Below, piece after piece: positions 1 to 11,733 of a stretch of 64,000 nucleotides of DNA; the stretch's first letter is position 1; each line of letters begins with the position of its first letter. Both the position numbers and the translations under genes were made by a program. The notes below the pieces were generated by a model. The model was not told where the DNA came from. It was given only the letters and a program-made list of their open reading frames with translations, and made no database searches. Source of the stretch: Hydractinia symbiolongicarpus (Eukaryota > Cnidaria > Hydrozoa > Anthoathecata > Hydractiniidae); NCBI RefSeq assembly GCF_029227915.1, contig NC_079878.1:29229501-29293500 (forward strand). The letters are read 5' to 3'.

Positions 1-203
1 AAGTTTACAAAGAAAGTACGCAGGGAGTAAACTCATTTCCAGAACGATTTTTTAAATTATCTTTTCACCACTAAAACGCATGAAACTTGTAGTTTTCAAA
101 AATGTTTTCATTTTTGATGAGACGCTGAATAAAAGATGTTTAATCGCCGGCAAACGAAAACCCGCGATTTCCCGTAAATGCCGTGCTTGGCCCGTATAGT
201 CGA
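1..203. repeat. Representative monomer (phase reference)
   Basis: First complete unit in the phase set by base 1. In order it holds: the TACAAAGAAAGTAC segment with a variable hexamer after it; AAACTCATTTCC; an A/T-rich block (GATTTTTTAAATTA); CACCACTAAAACG; ACTTGTAGTTTTC; a 9-bp inverted repeat (96-117); GATGAGACG with a variable segment after it; AATCGCCGGCAAACG; a CCCG-rich block; and CCCGTATAGTC. The start point is arbitrary, since a tandem array has no natural boundary. A typical monomer (from about 11.6 kb) counts as 77 G+C in about 203 bp, with 13 CpG. Confidence 0.95.
96..117. repeat. Per-monomer hairpin: perfect 9-bp inverted repeat, TTTT loop (first copy)
   Basis: TCAAAAATG, four T bases, then CATTTTTGA: the arms are exact reverse complements. 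The element recurs in most of the 315 monomers. The other common allele reads TCAGGAATG in the left arm. In a plus-strand RNA the two G bases would face U and still pair as wobbles, whereas in DNA or the minus-strand RNA they are mismatches. It could be a cruciform, a dyad protein site or an RNA stem. It could also be only a by-product of A and T runs; no function is shown. Confidence 0.8.
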
Positions 204-363
204 GTATATACAAAGAAAGTACCCTGTGAGTAAACTCATTTCCAGAACGATTTTTTAAATTATCTTTTCACCACTAAAATGCATGAGACTTGTAGTTTTC
301 AGGAATGTTTTCATTTTTGATGAGACGCTTAATGAAAGAAGTTTAATCGCCGGCAAACGAAAA

Positions 364-397
364 CCCGCGATTTCCCGTAAATCCCGGGCTTGGCCCG
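364..397. repeat. CCCG subrepeat block, about 10-bp phasing (example copy)
   Basis: CCCG occurs at 364, 374, 383 and 394, with spacings of 10, 9 and 11 bp, close to one helical turn. The first two are followed by GATTT and TAAAT, so the block looks like a degenerate internal short repeat. It lies in nearly every monomer and carries most of its CpGs. The 9-bp deletions near 32.0, 33.6 and 35.7 kb remove exactly one such subunit, as expected for slippage between CCCG copies. Phased sites on one DNA face could suit cooperative protein binding, which is inference. Confidence 0.7.
385..397. repeat. Short GC inverted repeat, 5-bp arms, TTG loop (example copy)
   Basis: CGGGC, TTG, GCCCG: a perfect 5-bp stem, present only in monomers carrying the CCCGGGCTTGG allele. 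Monomers with CCCGGACTCGG or CCCGTGCTTGG have one mismatch in the stem. It may be chance within a CCCG-rich block. Confidence 0.5.
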
Positions 398-1589
398 TAT
401 AGTCGAATGTATACAAAGAAAGTACCCTGTGAGTAAACTCATTTCTCGAACGATTTTTTAAATTATTTTTTCACCACTAAAACGCATGAGACTTGTAGTT
501 TTCAAAAATGTTTTCATTTTTGATGAGACGCTGAATATAAGATGTTTAATCGCCGGCAAACGAAAACCCGCAATTTCCCGTTAATCCCGGACTCGGCCCG
601 TATAGTCAAAAGTATACAAAGAAAATACACAGGGAGTAAACTCATTTCCAGAACGATTTTTTAAATTATCTTTTCACCACTAAAACGCATGAGACTTGTA
701 GTTTTCAAAAATGTTTTTATTTTTGATGAGACGCTTAATGAAAGAAGTTTAATCGCCGGCAAACGAAAACCCGCGATTTCCCGTAAATCCCGGGCTTGGC
801 CCGTATAGTCGAATGTATACAAAGAAAGTACCCTGTGAGTAAACTCATTTCCCGAACGATTTTCTAAATTATTTTTTCACCACTAAAACGCATGAGACTT
901 GTAGTTTTCAAAAATGTTTTAATTTTTGATAAGACGCTGAATATAAGAAGTTTAATCGCCAGCAAACAAAAACCCGCGATTTCCCGTAAATCCCGTGCTT
1001 GGCCCGTATAGTCGAGTACATACAAAGAAAGTACCCCGTGAGTAAACTGATTTCCAGAACGATTTTTTAAATTATCTTTTCACCACTAAAACGCATGAGA
1101 CTTGTAGTTTTCAAAAATGTTTTCATTTTTGATGAGACGCTGAATATAAGAAGTTTAATCGCCGGCAAACAAAAACCCACAATTTCCCGTTAATCCCGGA
1201 CTCGGCCCGTATAGTCAAAAGTATACAAAGAAAATACACAGGGAGTAAACTCATTTCCAGAACGATTTTTTAAATTATCTTTTCACCACTAAAACGCATG
1301 AGACTTGTAGTTTTCAAAAATGTTTTCATTTTTGATGAGACGCTGAATAAAAGATGTTTAATCGCCGGCAAACGAAAACCCGCAATTTCCCGTAAATCCC
1401 GGACTCGGCCCGTATAGTCAAAAGTATACAAAGAAAGTACCCAGGGAGTAAACTCATTTCCCGAACGATTTTTTAAATTATTTTTTCACCACTAAAACGC
1501 ATGAGACTTGTAGTTTTCAAAAATGTTTTCATTTTTGATGAGACGCTGAATAAAAGATGTTTAATCGCCGGCAAACGAAAACCCGCGAT

Positions 1590-4227
1590 TTCCCGTAAAT
1601 CCCGGACTCGGCCCGTATAGTCAAAAGTATACAAAGAAAGTACCCAGGGAGTAAACTCATTTCCCGAACGATTTTTTAAATTATTTTTTCACCACTAAAA
1701 CGCATGAGACTTGTAGTTTTCAGGAATGTTTTCATTTTTGATGAGACGCTTAATGAAAGAATTTTAATCGCCGGCAAACGAAAACGCGCGATTTCCCGTA
1801 AATCCCGGGCTTGGCCCGTATAGTCGAATGTATACAAAGAAAGTACCCTGTGAGTAAACTCATTTCCCGAACGATTTTTTAAATTATTTTTTCACCACTT
1901 AAAGGCATGAGACTTGTAGTTTTCAAAAATGTTTTTATTTTTGATGAGACGCTGAATATAAGAAGTTTAAACGCCGGCAAACGAAAACGCGCGATTTCCC
2001 GTAAATCCCGGGCTTGGCCCGTATAGTCGAATGTATACAAAGAAAGTACCCTGTGAGTAAACTCATTTCCCGAACGATTTTTTAAATTATTTTTTCACCA
2101 CTAAAAGGCATGAGACTTGTAGTTTTCAAAAATGTTTTTTTTTTTGATGAGACGCTGCATATAAGAAGTTTAATCGCCGGCAAACAAAAACCCGCGATTT
2201 CCCGTAAATCCCGTGCTTGGCCCCTATAGTCGAGTACATACAAAGAAAGTACCCTGTGAGTAAACTCATTTCCAGAACGATTTTTTAAATTATCTTTTCA
2301 CCACTAAAACGCATGAGACTTGTAGTTTTCAAAAAATTTTTCATTTTTGATGAGACTCGGTATAAAAGAAGTTTAATCGCCGGCAAACGAAAACCCGCAA
2401 CTTCCCGTAAATCCCGGACTCGGCCCGTATAGTCAAAAGTATACAAAGAAAATACCCAGGGAGTAAACACATTTCCCGAACGATTTTTTAAATTATTTTT
2501 TCACCACTAAAACGCATGAGACTTGTAGTTTTCAGGAATGTTTTCATTTTTGATGAGACGCTTAATGAAAGAAGTTTAATCGCCGGCAAACGAAAACCCG
2601 CGATTTCCCGTAAATGCCGTGCTTGGCCCGTATAGTCGAGTATATTCAAAGAAAGTACCCTGTGAGTAAACTCATTTCAAGAACGATTTTTTAAATTATC
2701 TTTTCACCACTAAAACGCATGAGACTTGTAGTTTTCAAAAATGTTTTCATTTTTGATGAGACGCGGAATAAAAGAAGTTTAATCGCCGGCAAACGAAAAC
2801 CCGCAACTTCCCGTAAATCCCGGACTCAGCCCGTATAGTCAAAAGTATACAAAGAAAGTACCCAGGGAGTAAACTCATTTCCCGAACGATATTTTAAATT
2901 ATTTTTTCACCACTAAAACGCATGAGACTTGTAGTTTTCAGGAATGTTTTCATTTTTGATGAGACGCTTAATGAAAGAAGTTTATTCGCCGGCAAACGAA
3001 AACCCGCGATTTCCCGTAAATCCCGGGCTTGGCCCGTATAGTCGAATGTATACAAAGAAAGTACCCTGTGAGTAAACTCATTTCCCGAACGATTTTTTAA
3101 ATTATTTTTTCACCACTAAATCGCATGAGACTTGTAGTTTTCAAAAATGTTTTCATTTTTGATGAGACGCTGAATATAAGAAGTTTAATGGCCGGCAAAC
3201 AAAAACCCGCGATTTCCCGTTAATCCCGGACTCGGCCCGTATAGTCGAAAGTATACAAAGAAAATACGCAGGGAGTAAACTCATTTCCAGAACGATTTTT
3301 TAAATTATCTTTTCACCACTACAACGCATGAGACTTGTAGTTTTCAAAAATGTTTTCATTTTTGATGAGACGCTGAATAAAAGATGTTTAATCGCCGGAA
3401 AACGAAAACCCGCAATTTCCCGTAATTCCCGGACTCGGCCCGTATAGTCAGAAGTATACAAAGAAAGTACCCAGGGAGTAAACTCATTTCCAGAACGATT
3501 TTTTAAATTATCTTTTCACCACTAAAACGCATGAGACTTGTAGTTTTCAAAAATGTTTTCATTTTTGATGAGACGCGGAATAAAAGAAGTTAATCGCCGG
3601 CAAACGAAAACCCGCGATTTCCCGTTAATCCCGGGCTTGGCCCGTATAGTCGAATGTATACAAAGAAAGTACCCTGTGAGTAAACTCATTTCCCGAACGA
3701 TTTTTTAAATTATTGTTTCACCACTAAATCGCATGAGACTTGTAGTTTTCAGGAATGTTTTCATTTTTGATGAGACGCTGAATATAAGAAGTTTAATCGC
3801 CGGCAAACAAAAACCCGCGATTTCCCGTAAATCCCGGACTCGGCCCGTATAGTCAAAAGTATACAAAGAAAGTACCCAGGGAGTAAACTCATTTCCCGAA
3901 CGATTTTTTAAATTATTTTTTCACCACTAAAACGCATGAGACTTGTAGTTTTCAGGAATGTTTTCATTTTTGATGAGACGCTTAATGAAAGAAGTTTATT
4001 CGCCGGCAAACGAAAACCCGCGATTTCCCGTAAATCCCGGGCTTGGCCCGTATAGTCGAATGTATACAAAGAAAGTACCCTGTGAGTAAACTCATTTCCC
4101 GAACGATTTTTTAAATTATTGTTTCACCACTAAATCGCATGAGACTTGTAGTTTTCAGGAATGTTTTCATTTTTGATGAGACGCTGAATATAAGAAGTTT
4201 AATCGCCGGCAAACAAAAACCCGCGAT
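1590..4227. repeat. 13-mer HOR, copy 1
   Basis: Matches the next 2.6 kb at an offset of 2638 bp (13 x 203, less one base lost at about 3588). Shared rare markers include GAATTTTAATCG with AAAACGCGCG, a long T run at about 2134, an AAAAAATTTTTC form at about 2334, the GATATTTTAAA form at about 2889, and GAAGTTAATCG at 3586. By eye only a few single-base differences were seen between copies, such as CTACAACG at about 3319 and GTAATTCCC at about 3422. The left edge is where the upstream monomer switches from the ATAAAAGATG to the ATATAAGAAG allele. Confidence 0.85.
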
Positions 4228-4228
4228 T
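3700..4228. repeat. Dimer duplication nested in the 13-mer
   Basis: TATTGTTTCAC with CACTAAATCG followed by the CAGGAATG and ATATAAGAAG alleles occurs at 3711 and again at 4117, exactly 406 bp (two monomers) later. The pair thus arose by a two-monomer exchange inside the 13-mer unit. Confidence 0.7.
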
Positions 4229-6750
4229 TCCCGTAAATCCCGGACTCGGCCCGTATAGTCAAAAGTATACAAAGAAAGTACCCAGGGAGTAAACTCATTT
4301 CCCGAACGATTTTTTAAATTATTTTTTCACCACTAAAACGCATGAGACTTGTAGTTTTCAGGAATGTTTTCATTTTTGATGAGACGCTTAATGAAAGAAT
4401 TTTAATCGCCGGCAAACGAAAACGCGCGATTTCCCGTAAATCCCGGGCTTGGCCCGTATAGTCGAATGTATACAAAGAAAGTACCCTGTGAGTAAACTCA
4501 TTTCCCGAACGATTTTTTAAATTATTTTTTCACCACTTAAAGGCATGAGACTTGTAGTTTTCAAAAATGTTTTTATTTTTGATGAGACGCTGAATATAAG
4601 AAGTTTAAACGCCGGCAAACGAAAACGCGCGATTTCCCGTAAATCCCGGGCTTGGCCCGTATAGTCGAATGTATACAAAGAAAGTACCCTGTGAGTAAAC
4701 TCATTTCCCGAACGATTTTTTAAATTATTTTTTCACCACTAAAAGGCATGAGACTTGTAGTTTTCAAAAATGTTTTTTTTTTTGATGAGACGCTGCATAT
4801 AAGAAGTTTAATCGCCGGCAAACAAAAACCCGCGATTTCCCGTAAATCCCGTGCTTGGCCCCTATAGTCGAGTACATACAAAGAAAGTACCCTGTGAGTA
4901 AACTCATTTCCAGAACGATTTTTTAAATTATCTTTTCACCACTAAAACGCATGAGACTTGTAGTTTTCAAAAAATTTTTCATTTTTGATGAGACTCGGTA
5001 TAAAAGAAGTTTAATCGCCGGCAAACGAAAACCCGCAACTTCCCGTAAATCCCGGACTCGGCCCGTATAGTCAAAAGTATACAAAGAAAATACCCAGGGA
5101 GTAAACACATTTCCCGAACGATTTTTTAAATTATTTTTTCACCACTAAAACGCATGAGACTTGTAGTTTTCAGGAATGTTTTCATTTTTGATGAGACGCT
5201 TAATGAAAGAAGTTTAATCGCCGGCAAACGAAAACCCGCGATTTCCCGTAAATGCCGTGCTTGGCCCGTATAGTCGAGTATATTCAAAGAAAGTACCCTG
5301 TGAGTAAACTCATTTCAAGAACGATTTTTTAAATTATCTTTTCACCACTAAAACGCATGAGACTTGTAGTTTTCAAAAATGTTTTCATTTTTGATGAGAC
5401 GCGGAATAAAAGAAGTTTAATCGCCGGCAAACGAAAACCCGCAACTTCCCGTAAATCCCGGACTCAGCCCGTATAGTCAAAAGTATACAAAGAAAGTACC
5501 CAGGGAGTAAACTCATTTCCCGAACGATATTTTAAATTATTTTTTCACCACTAAAACGCATGAGACTTGTAGTTTTCAGGAATGTTTTCATTTTTGATGA
5601 GACGCTTAATGAAAGAAGTTTATTCGCCGGCAAACGAAAACCCGCGATTTCCCGTAAATCCCGGGCTTGGCCCGTATAGTCGAATGTATACAAAGAAAGT
5701 ACCCTGTGAGTAAACTCATTTCCCGAACGATTTTTTAAATTATTTTTTCACCACTAAATCGCATGAGACTTGTAGTTTTCAAAAATGTTTTCATTTTTGA
5801 TGAGACGCTGAATATAAGAAGTTTAATGGCCGGCAAACAAAAACCCGCGATTTCCCGTTAATCCCGGACTCGGCCCGTATAGTCGAAAGTATACAAAGAA
5901 AATACGCAGGGAGTAAACTCATTTCCAGAACGATTTTTTAAATTATCTTTTCACCACTAAAACGCATGAGACTTGTAGTTTTCAAAAATGTTTTCATTTT
6001 TGATGAGACGCTGAATAAAAGATGTTTAATCGCCGGAAAACGAAAACCCGCAATTTCCCGTAAATCCCGGACTCGGCCCGTATAGTCAGAAGTATACAAA
6101 GAAAGTACCCAGGGAGTAAACTCATTTCCAGAACGATTTTTTAAATTATCTTTTCACCACTAAAACGCATGAGACTTGTAGTTTTCAAAAATGTTTTCAT
6201 TTTTGATGAGACGCGGAATAAAAGAAGTTAATCGCCGGCAAACGAAAACCCGCGATTTCCCGTTAATCCCGGGCTTGGCCCGTATAGTCGAATGTATACA
6301 AAGAAAGTACCCTGTGAGTAAACTCATTTCCCGAACGATTTTTTAAATTATTGTTTCACCACTAAATCGCATGAGACTTGTAGTTTTCAGGAATGTTTTC
6401 ATTTTTGATGAGACGCTGAATATAAGAAGTTTAATCGCCGGCAAACAAAAACCCGCGATTTCCCGTAAATCCCGGACTCGGCCCGTATAGTCAAAAGTAT
6501 ACAAAGAAAGTACCCAGGGAGTAAACTCATTTCCCGAACGATTTTTTAAATTATTTTTTCACCACTAAAACGCATGAGACTTGTAGTTTTCAGGAATGTT
6601 TTCATTTTTGATGAGACGCTTAATGAAAGAAGTTTATTCGCCGGCAAACGAAAACCCGCGATTTCCCGTAAATCCCGGGATTGGCCCGTATAGTCGAATG
6701 TATACAAAGAAAGTACCCTGTGAGTAAACTCATTTCCCGAACGATTTTTT
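4228..6750. repeat. 13-mer HOR, copy 2
   Basis: Head-to-tail copy of 1590-4110. It carries the same markers, including AAAACGCGCG at about 4411 and GAAGTTAATCG at 6224. Similarity stops near 6750, where TTATTGTTTCAC in copy 1 is replaced by TTGTTTTTTCAC and a different monomer order begins. Confidence 0.85.
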
Positions 6751-8880
6751 AAATTGTTTTTTCACCACTAAATCGCATGAGACTTGTAGTTTTCAAAAAT
6801 GTTTTCATTTTTCATGAGACGCTGAATATAAGAAGTTTAATGGCCGGCAAACAAAAACCCGCGATTTCCCGTTAATCCCGGACTCGGCCCGTATAGTCGA
6901 AAGTATACAAAGAAAATACGCAGGGAGTAAACTCATTTCCAGAACGATTTTTTAAATTATTTTTTCACCACTAAAACGCATGAGACTTGTAGTTTTCAGG
7001 AATGTTTTCATTTTTGATGAGACGCTTAATGAAAGAAGTTTATTCGCCGGCAAACGAAAACCCGCGATTTCCCGTAAATCCCGGGCTTGGCCCGTATAGT
7101 CGAATGTATACAAAGAAAGTACCCTGTGAGTAAACTCATTTCCCGAACGATTTTTTAAATTGTTTTTTCACCACTAAATCGCATGAGACTTGTAGTTTTC
7201 AAAAATGTTTTCATTTTTAATGAGACGCTGAATATAAGAAGTTTAATGGACGGCAAACAAAAACCCGCGATTTCCCGTTAATCCCGGACTCGGCCCGTAT
7301 AGTCGAAAGTATACAAAGAAAATACGCAGGGAGTAAACTCATTTCCAGAACGATTTTTTAAATTATCTTTTCACCACTAAAACGCATGAGACTTGTAGTT
7401 TTCAAAAATGTTTTCATTTTTGATGAGACGCGGAATAAAAGAAGTTAATCGAAGGCAAACGAAAACCCGCGATTTCCCGTTAATCCCGGACTCGGCCCGT
7501 ATAGTCAAAAGTATACAAAGAAAATACGCAGGGAGTAAACTCATTTCCAGCACGATTTTTTAAATTATCTTTTCACCACTAAAACGCATGAGACTTGTAG
7601 TTTTCAAAAATGTTTTCATTTTTGATGAGACGCTGGAGAAAAGATGTTTAATCGCCGGCAAACGAAAACCCGCGATTTCCCGTAAATCCCGGGCTCGGCC
7701 CGTATAGTCAAAAGTATACAAAGAAAGTACCCAGGGAGTAAACTCATTTCGCGAACGATTTTTTAAATTATTTTTTCACCACTAAAACGCATGAGACTTG
7801 TAGTTTTAAGGAATGTTTTCATTTTTGATGAGACGCTTAATGAAAGAAGTTTAATCGCCGGCAAACGAAAACCCGCGATTTCCCGTAAATCCCGGGCTTG
7901 GCCCGTATAGTCGAATGTATACAAAGAAAGTACCCTGTGAGTAAACTCATTTCTCGAACGATTTTTTAAATTATTGTTTCACCACTAAATCGCATGAGAC
8001 TTGTAGTTTTCAAAAATGTTTTCATTTTTGATGAGACGCTGAATATAAGAGGTTTAATCGCCGGCAAACAAAAACCCGCGATTTCCCGTAAATCCCGGAC
8101 TCGGCCCGTATAGTCAAAAGTATACAAAGAAAGTACCCAGGGAGTAAACTCATTTCCCGAACGATTTTTTAAATTATTTTTTCACCACTAAAACGCATGA
8201 GACTTGTAGTTTTCAGGAATGTTTTCATTTTTGATGAGACGCTTAATGAAAGAAGTTTATTCGCCGGCAAACGAAAACCCGCGATTTCCCCTAAATCCCG
8301 GGCTTGGCCCGTATAGTCGAATGTATACAAAGAAAGTACCCTGTGAGTAAACTCATTTCCCGAACGATTTTTTAAATTATTTTTTCACCACTAAATCGCA
8401 TGAGACTTGTAGTTTTCAAAAATGTTTTCATTTTTGATGAGACGCTGAATATAAGAAGTTTAATGGCTGGCAAACAAAAACCCGCGATTTCCCGTTAATC
8501 CCGGACTCGGCCCGTATAGTCGAAAGTATACAAAGAAAATACGCAGGGAGTAAACTCATTTCCAGAACGATTTTTTAAAATATCTTTTCACCACTAAAAC
8601 GCATGAGACTTGTAGTTTTCAAAAATGTTTTCATTTTTGATGAGACGCTGAATAAAAGATGTTTAATCGCCGGCAAACGAAAACCCGCAATTTCCCGTAA
8701 ATCCCGGACTCGGCCCGTATAGTCAGAAGTATACAAAGAAAGTACCCAGGGAGTAAACTCATTTCCAGAACGATTTTTTAAATTATCTTTTCACCACTAA
8801 AACGCATGAGACTTGTAGTTTTCAAAAATGTTTTCATTTTTGATGAGACGCGGAATAAAAGAAGTTAATCGCCGGCAAAC
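6751..8880. repeat. 13-mer HOR, rearranged third copy
   Basis: The GAAGTTAATCG one-base-deletion marker appears again at 8861, 2637 bp after 6224 and so in 13-mer register. The monomers at about 8350-8870 match 3080-3600 and 5720-6240. The left part is reshuffled: a dimer carrying TTAATGG and TTGTTTTTTCAC is repeated (TTGTTTTTTCAC at 6754 and 7160, 406 bp apart). Confidence 0.65.
7330..8750. repeat. 7-mer HOR, copy 1
   Basis: Repeats at an offset of 1420 bp (7 x 203 less one). The rare TTCCAGCACG form is at about 7545 and about 8965, and GAAGTTAATC is at 7441 and 8861. Copy-specific changes include GAAGGC at about 7452, GCTGGAGAAAAG at about 7632 and TTTTAAGGAATG at about 7804. Confidence 0.75.
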
Positions 8881-9670
8881 GAAAACCCGCGATTTCCCGT
8901 TAATCCCGGACTCGGCCCGTATAGTCAAAAGTATACAAAGAAAATACGCAGGGAGTAAACTCATTTCCAGCACGATTTTTTAAATTATCTTTTCACTACT
9001 AAAACGCATGAGACTTGTAGTTTTCAAAAATGTTTTCATTTTTGATGAGACGCTGAATAAAAGATGTTTAATCGCCGGCAAACGAAAACCCGCGATTTCC
9101 CGTAAATCCCGGGCTCGGCCCGTATAGTCAAAAGTATACAAAGAAAGTACCCAGGGAGTAAACTCATTTCCCGAACGATTTTTTAAATTATTTTTTCACC
9201 ACTAAAACGCATGAGACTAGTAGTTTTCAGGAATGTTTTCATTTTTGATGAGACGCTTAATGAAAGAAGTTTAATCGCCGGCAAACGAAAACCCGCGATT
9301 TCCCGTAAATCCCGGGCTTGGCCCGTATAGTCGAATGTATACAAAGAAAGTAACCTGTGAGTAAACTCATTTCCCGAACGATTTTTTAAATTATTGTTTC
9401 ACCACTAAATCGCATGAGACTTGTAGTTTTCAAAAATGTTTTCATTTTTGATGAGACGCTGAATATAAGAAGTTTAATCGCCGGCAAACAAAAACCCGCG
9501 ATTTCCCGTAAATCCCGGACTCGGCCCGTATAGTCAAAAGTATACAAAGAAAGTACCCAGGGAGTAAACTCATTTCCCGAACGATTTTTTAAATTATTTT
9601 TTCACCACTAAAACGCATGAGACTTGTAGTTTTCAGGAATGTTTTCATTTTTGATGAGACGCTTAATGAA
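8751..9670. repeat. 7-mer HOR, copy 2 (partial)
   Basis: Continues the 7-mer to about 9670. There the GTTTATTCG allele of copy 1 is replaced by GTTTAATCG and the 11-mer block takes over. Confidence 0.7.
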
Positions 9671-11733
9671 AGAAGTTTAATCGCCGGCAAACGAAAACCC
9701 GCGATTTCCCGTAAATCCCGGGCTTGGCCCGTATAGTCGAATGTATACAAAGAAAGTACCCTGTGAGTAAACTCATTTCTCGAACGATTTTTTAAATTAT
9801 TTTTTCACCACTAAAACGCATGAGACTTGTAGTTTTCAAAAATGTTTTCATTTTTGATGAGACGCTGAATATAAGATGTTTAATCGCCGGCAAACGAAAA
9901 CCCGCAATTTCCCGTTAATCCCGGACTCGGCCCGTATAGTCAAAAGTATACAAAGAAAATACACAGGGAGTAAACTCATTTCCAGAACGATTTTTTAAAT
10001 TATCTTTTCACCACTAAAACGCATGAGACTTGTAGTTTTCAAAAATGTTTTCATTTTTGATGAGACGCTTAATGAAAGAAGTTTAATCGCCGGCAAACGA
10101 AAACCCGCGATTTCCCGTAAATCCCGGGCTTGGCCCGTATAGTCGAATGTATACAAAGAAAGTACCCTGTGAGTAAACTCATTTCCCGAAAGATTTTCTA
10201 AATTATTTTTTCACCACTAAAACGCATGAGACTTGTAGTTTTCAAAAATGTTTTCATTTTTGATAAGACGCCGAATATAAGAAGTTTAATCGCCGGCAAA
10301 CAAAAACCCGCGATTTCCCGTAAATCCCGTGCTTGGCCCGTATAGTCGAGTACATACAAAGAAAGTACCCCGTGAGTAAACTGATTTCCAGAACGATTTT
10401 TTAAATTATCTTTTCACCACTAAAACGCATGAGACTTGTAGTTTTCAAAATTGTTTTCATTTTTGATGAGACGCTGAATATAAGAAGTTTAATCGCCGGC
10501 AAACAAAAACCCACGATTTCCCGTTAATCCCGGACTCGGCCTGTATAGTCAAAAGTATACAAAGAAAATACACAGGGAGTAAACTCATTTCCAGAACGAT
10601 TTTTTAAATTATCTTTTCACCAGTAAAACGCATGAGACTTGTAGTTTTCAAAAATGTTTTCATTTTTGATGAGACGCTCAATAAAAGATGTTTAATCGCC
10701 GGCAAACGAAAACCAGCAATTTCCCGTAAATCCCGGACTCGGCCCGTATAGTCAAAAGTATACAAAGAAAGTACCCAGGGAGTAAACTCATTTCCCGAAC
10801 GATTTTTTAAATTATTTTTTCACCACTAAAACGCATGAGACTTGTAGTTTTCAAAAATGTTTTCATTTTTGATGAGACGCTGAATAAAAGATGTTTAATC
10901 GCCGGCAAACGAAAACCCGCGATTTCCCGTAAATCCCGGACTCGGCCCGTATAGTCAAAAGTATACAAAGAAAGTACCCAGGGAGTAAACTCATTTCCCG
11001 AACGATTTTTTAAATTATTTTTTCACCACTAAAACGCATGAGACTTGTAGTTTTCAGGAATGTTTTGATTTTTGATGAGACGCTTAATGAAAGAATTTTA
11101 ATCGCCGGCAAACGAAAACGCGCGATTTCCCGTAAATCCCGGGCTTGGCCCGTATAGTCGAATGTATACAAAGAAAGTACCCTGTGAGTAAACTCATTTC
11201 CCGAACAATTTTTTAAATTATTTTTTCACCACTAAAAGGCATGAGACTTGTAGTTTTCAAAAATGTTTTTATTTTTGATGAGACGCTGCATATAAGAAGT
11301 TTAATCGCCGGCAAACAAAAACCCGCGATTTCCCGTAAATCCCGTGCTTGGCCCGTATAGTCGAGTACATACAAAGAAAGTACCCTGTGAGTAAACTCAT
11401 TTCCAGAACGATTTTTTAAATTATCTTTTCACCACTAAAACGCATGAGACTTGTAGTTTTCAAAAATGTTTTCATTTTTGATGAGACGCTCAATAAAAGA
11501 TGTTTAATCGCCGGCAAACGAAAACCCGCAATTTCCCGTAAATCCCGGACTCGGCCCGTATAGTCAAAAGTATACAAAGAAAGTACCCAGGGAGTAAACT
11601 CATTTCCCGAACGATTTTTTAAATTATTTTTTCACCACTAAAACGCATGAGACTTGTAGTTTTCAAAAATGTTTTCATTTTTGATGAGACGCTGAATAAA
11701 AGATGTTTAATCGCCGGCAAACGAAAACCCGCG
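9500..11733. repeat. 11-mer HOR, copy 1
   Basis: Repeats at an offset of 2233 bp, exactly 11 x 203. Shared rare markers are ATATAAGATG (about 9871 and 12104), CGAAAGATTTTC (about 10187 and 12420), CAAAATTG (about 10446 and 12679), GGCCTGTATAG, GTTTTGATTTTTG and CGAACAATTTTT. No indel separates the two copies. Confidence 0.88.

Larger units (their letters stand above)
1..2220. repeat. Displaced partial copy of the 11-mer HOR
   Basis: Diagnostic variants here recur 9334 bp downstream (46 monomers less 4 bases). Examples are the ATATAAGATG form at about 537, which matches about 9871, and the GAATTTTAATCG form at about 1757, which matches about 11091. The extra monomer at about 1855-2057 (CACTTAAAGG, GTTTAAACG) has no partner in the 11-mer, so this copy gained a monomer or the other copies lost one. 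Confidence 0.7.

Noticed and set aside
394-407. Canonical CENP-B box
   Set aside because: The spacer between CGAA and T is three bases where four are required, so it is reported only as a near match.
2128-2146. Long T run as a terminator or Pol III stop
   Set aside because: It is the hairpin region with the CA of CATTTTTG mutated to T, shared with the next 13-mer copy at about 4772; no transcription unit precedes it.
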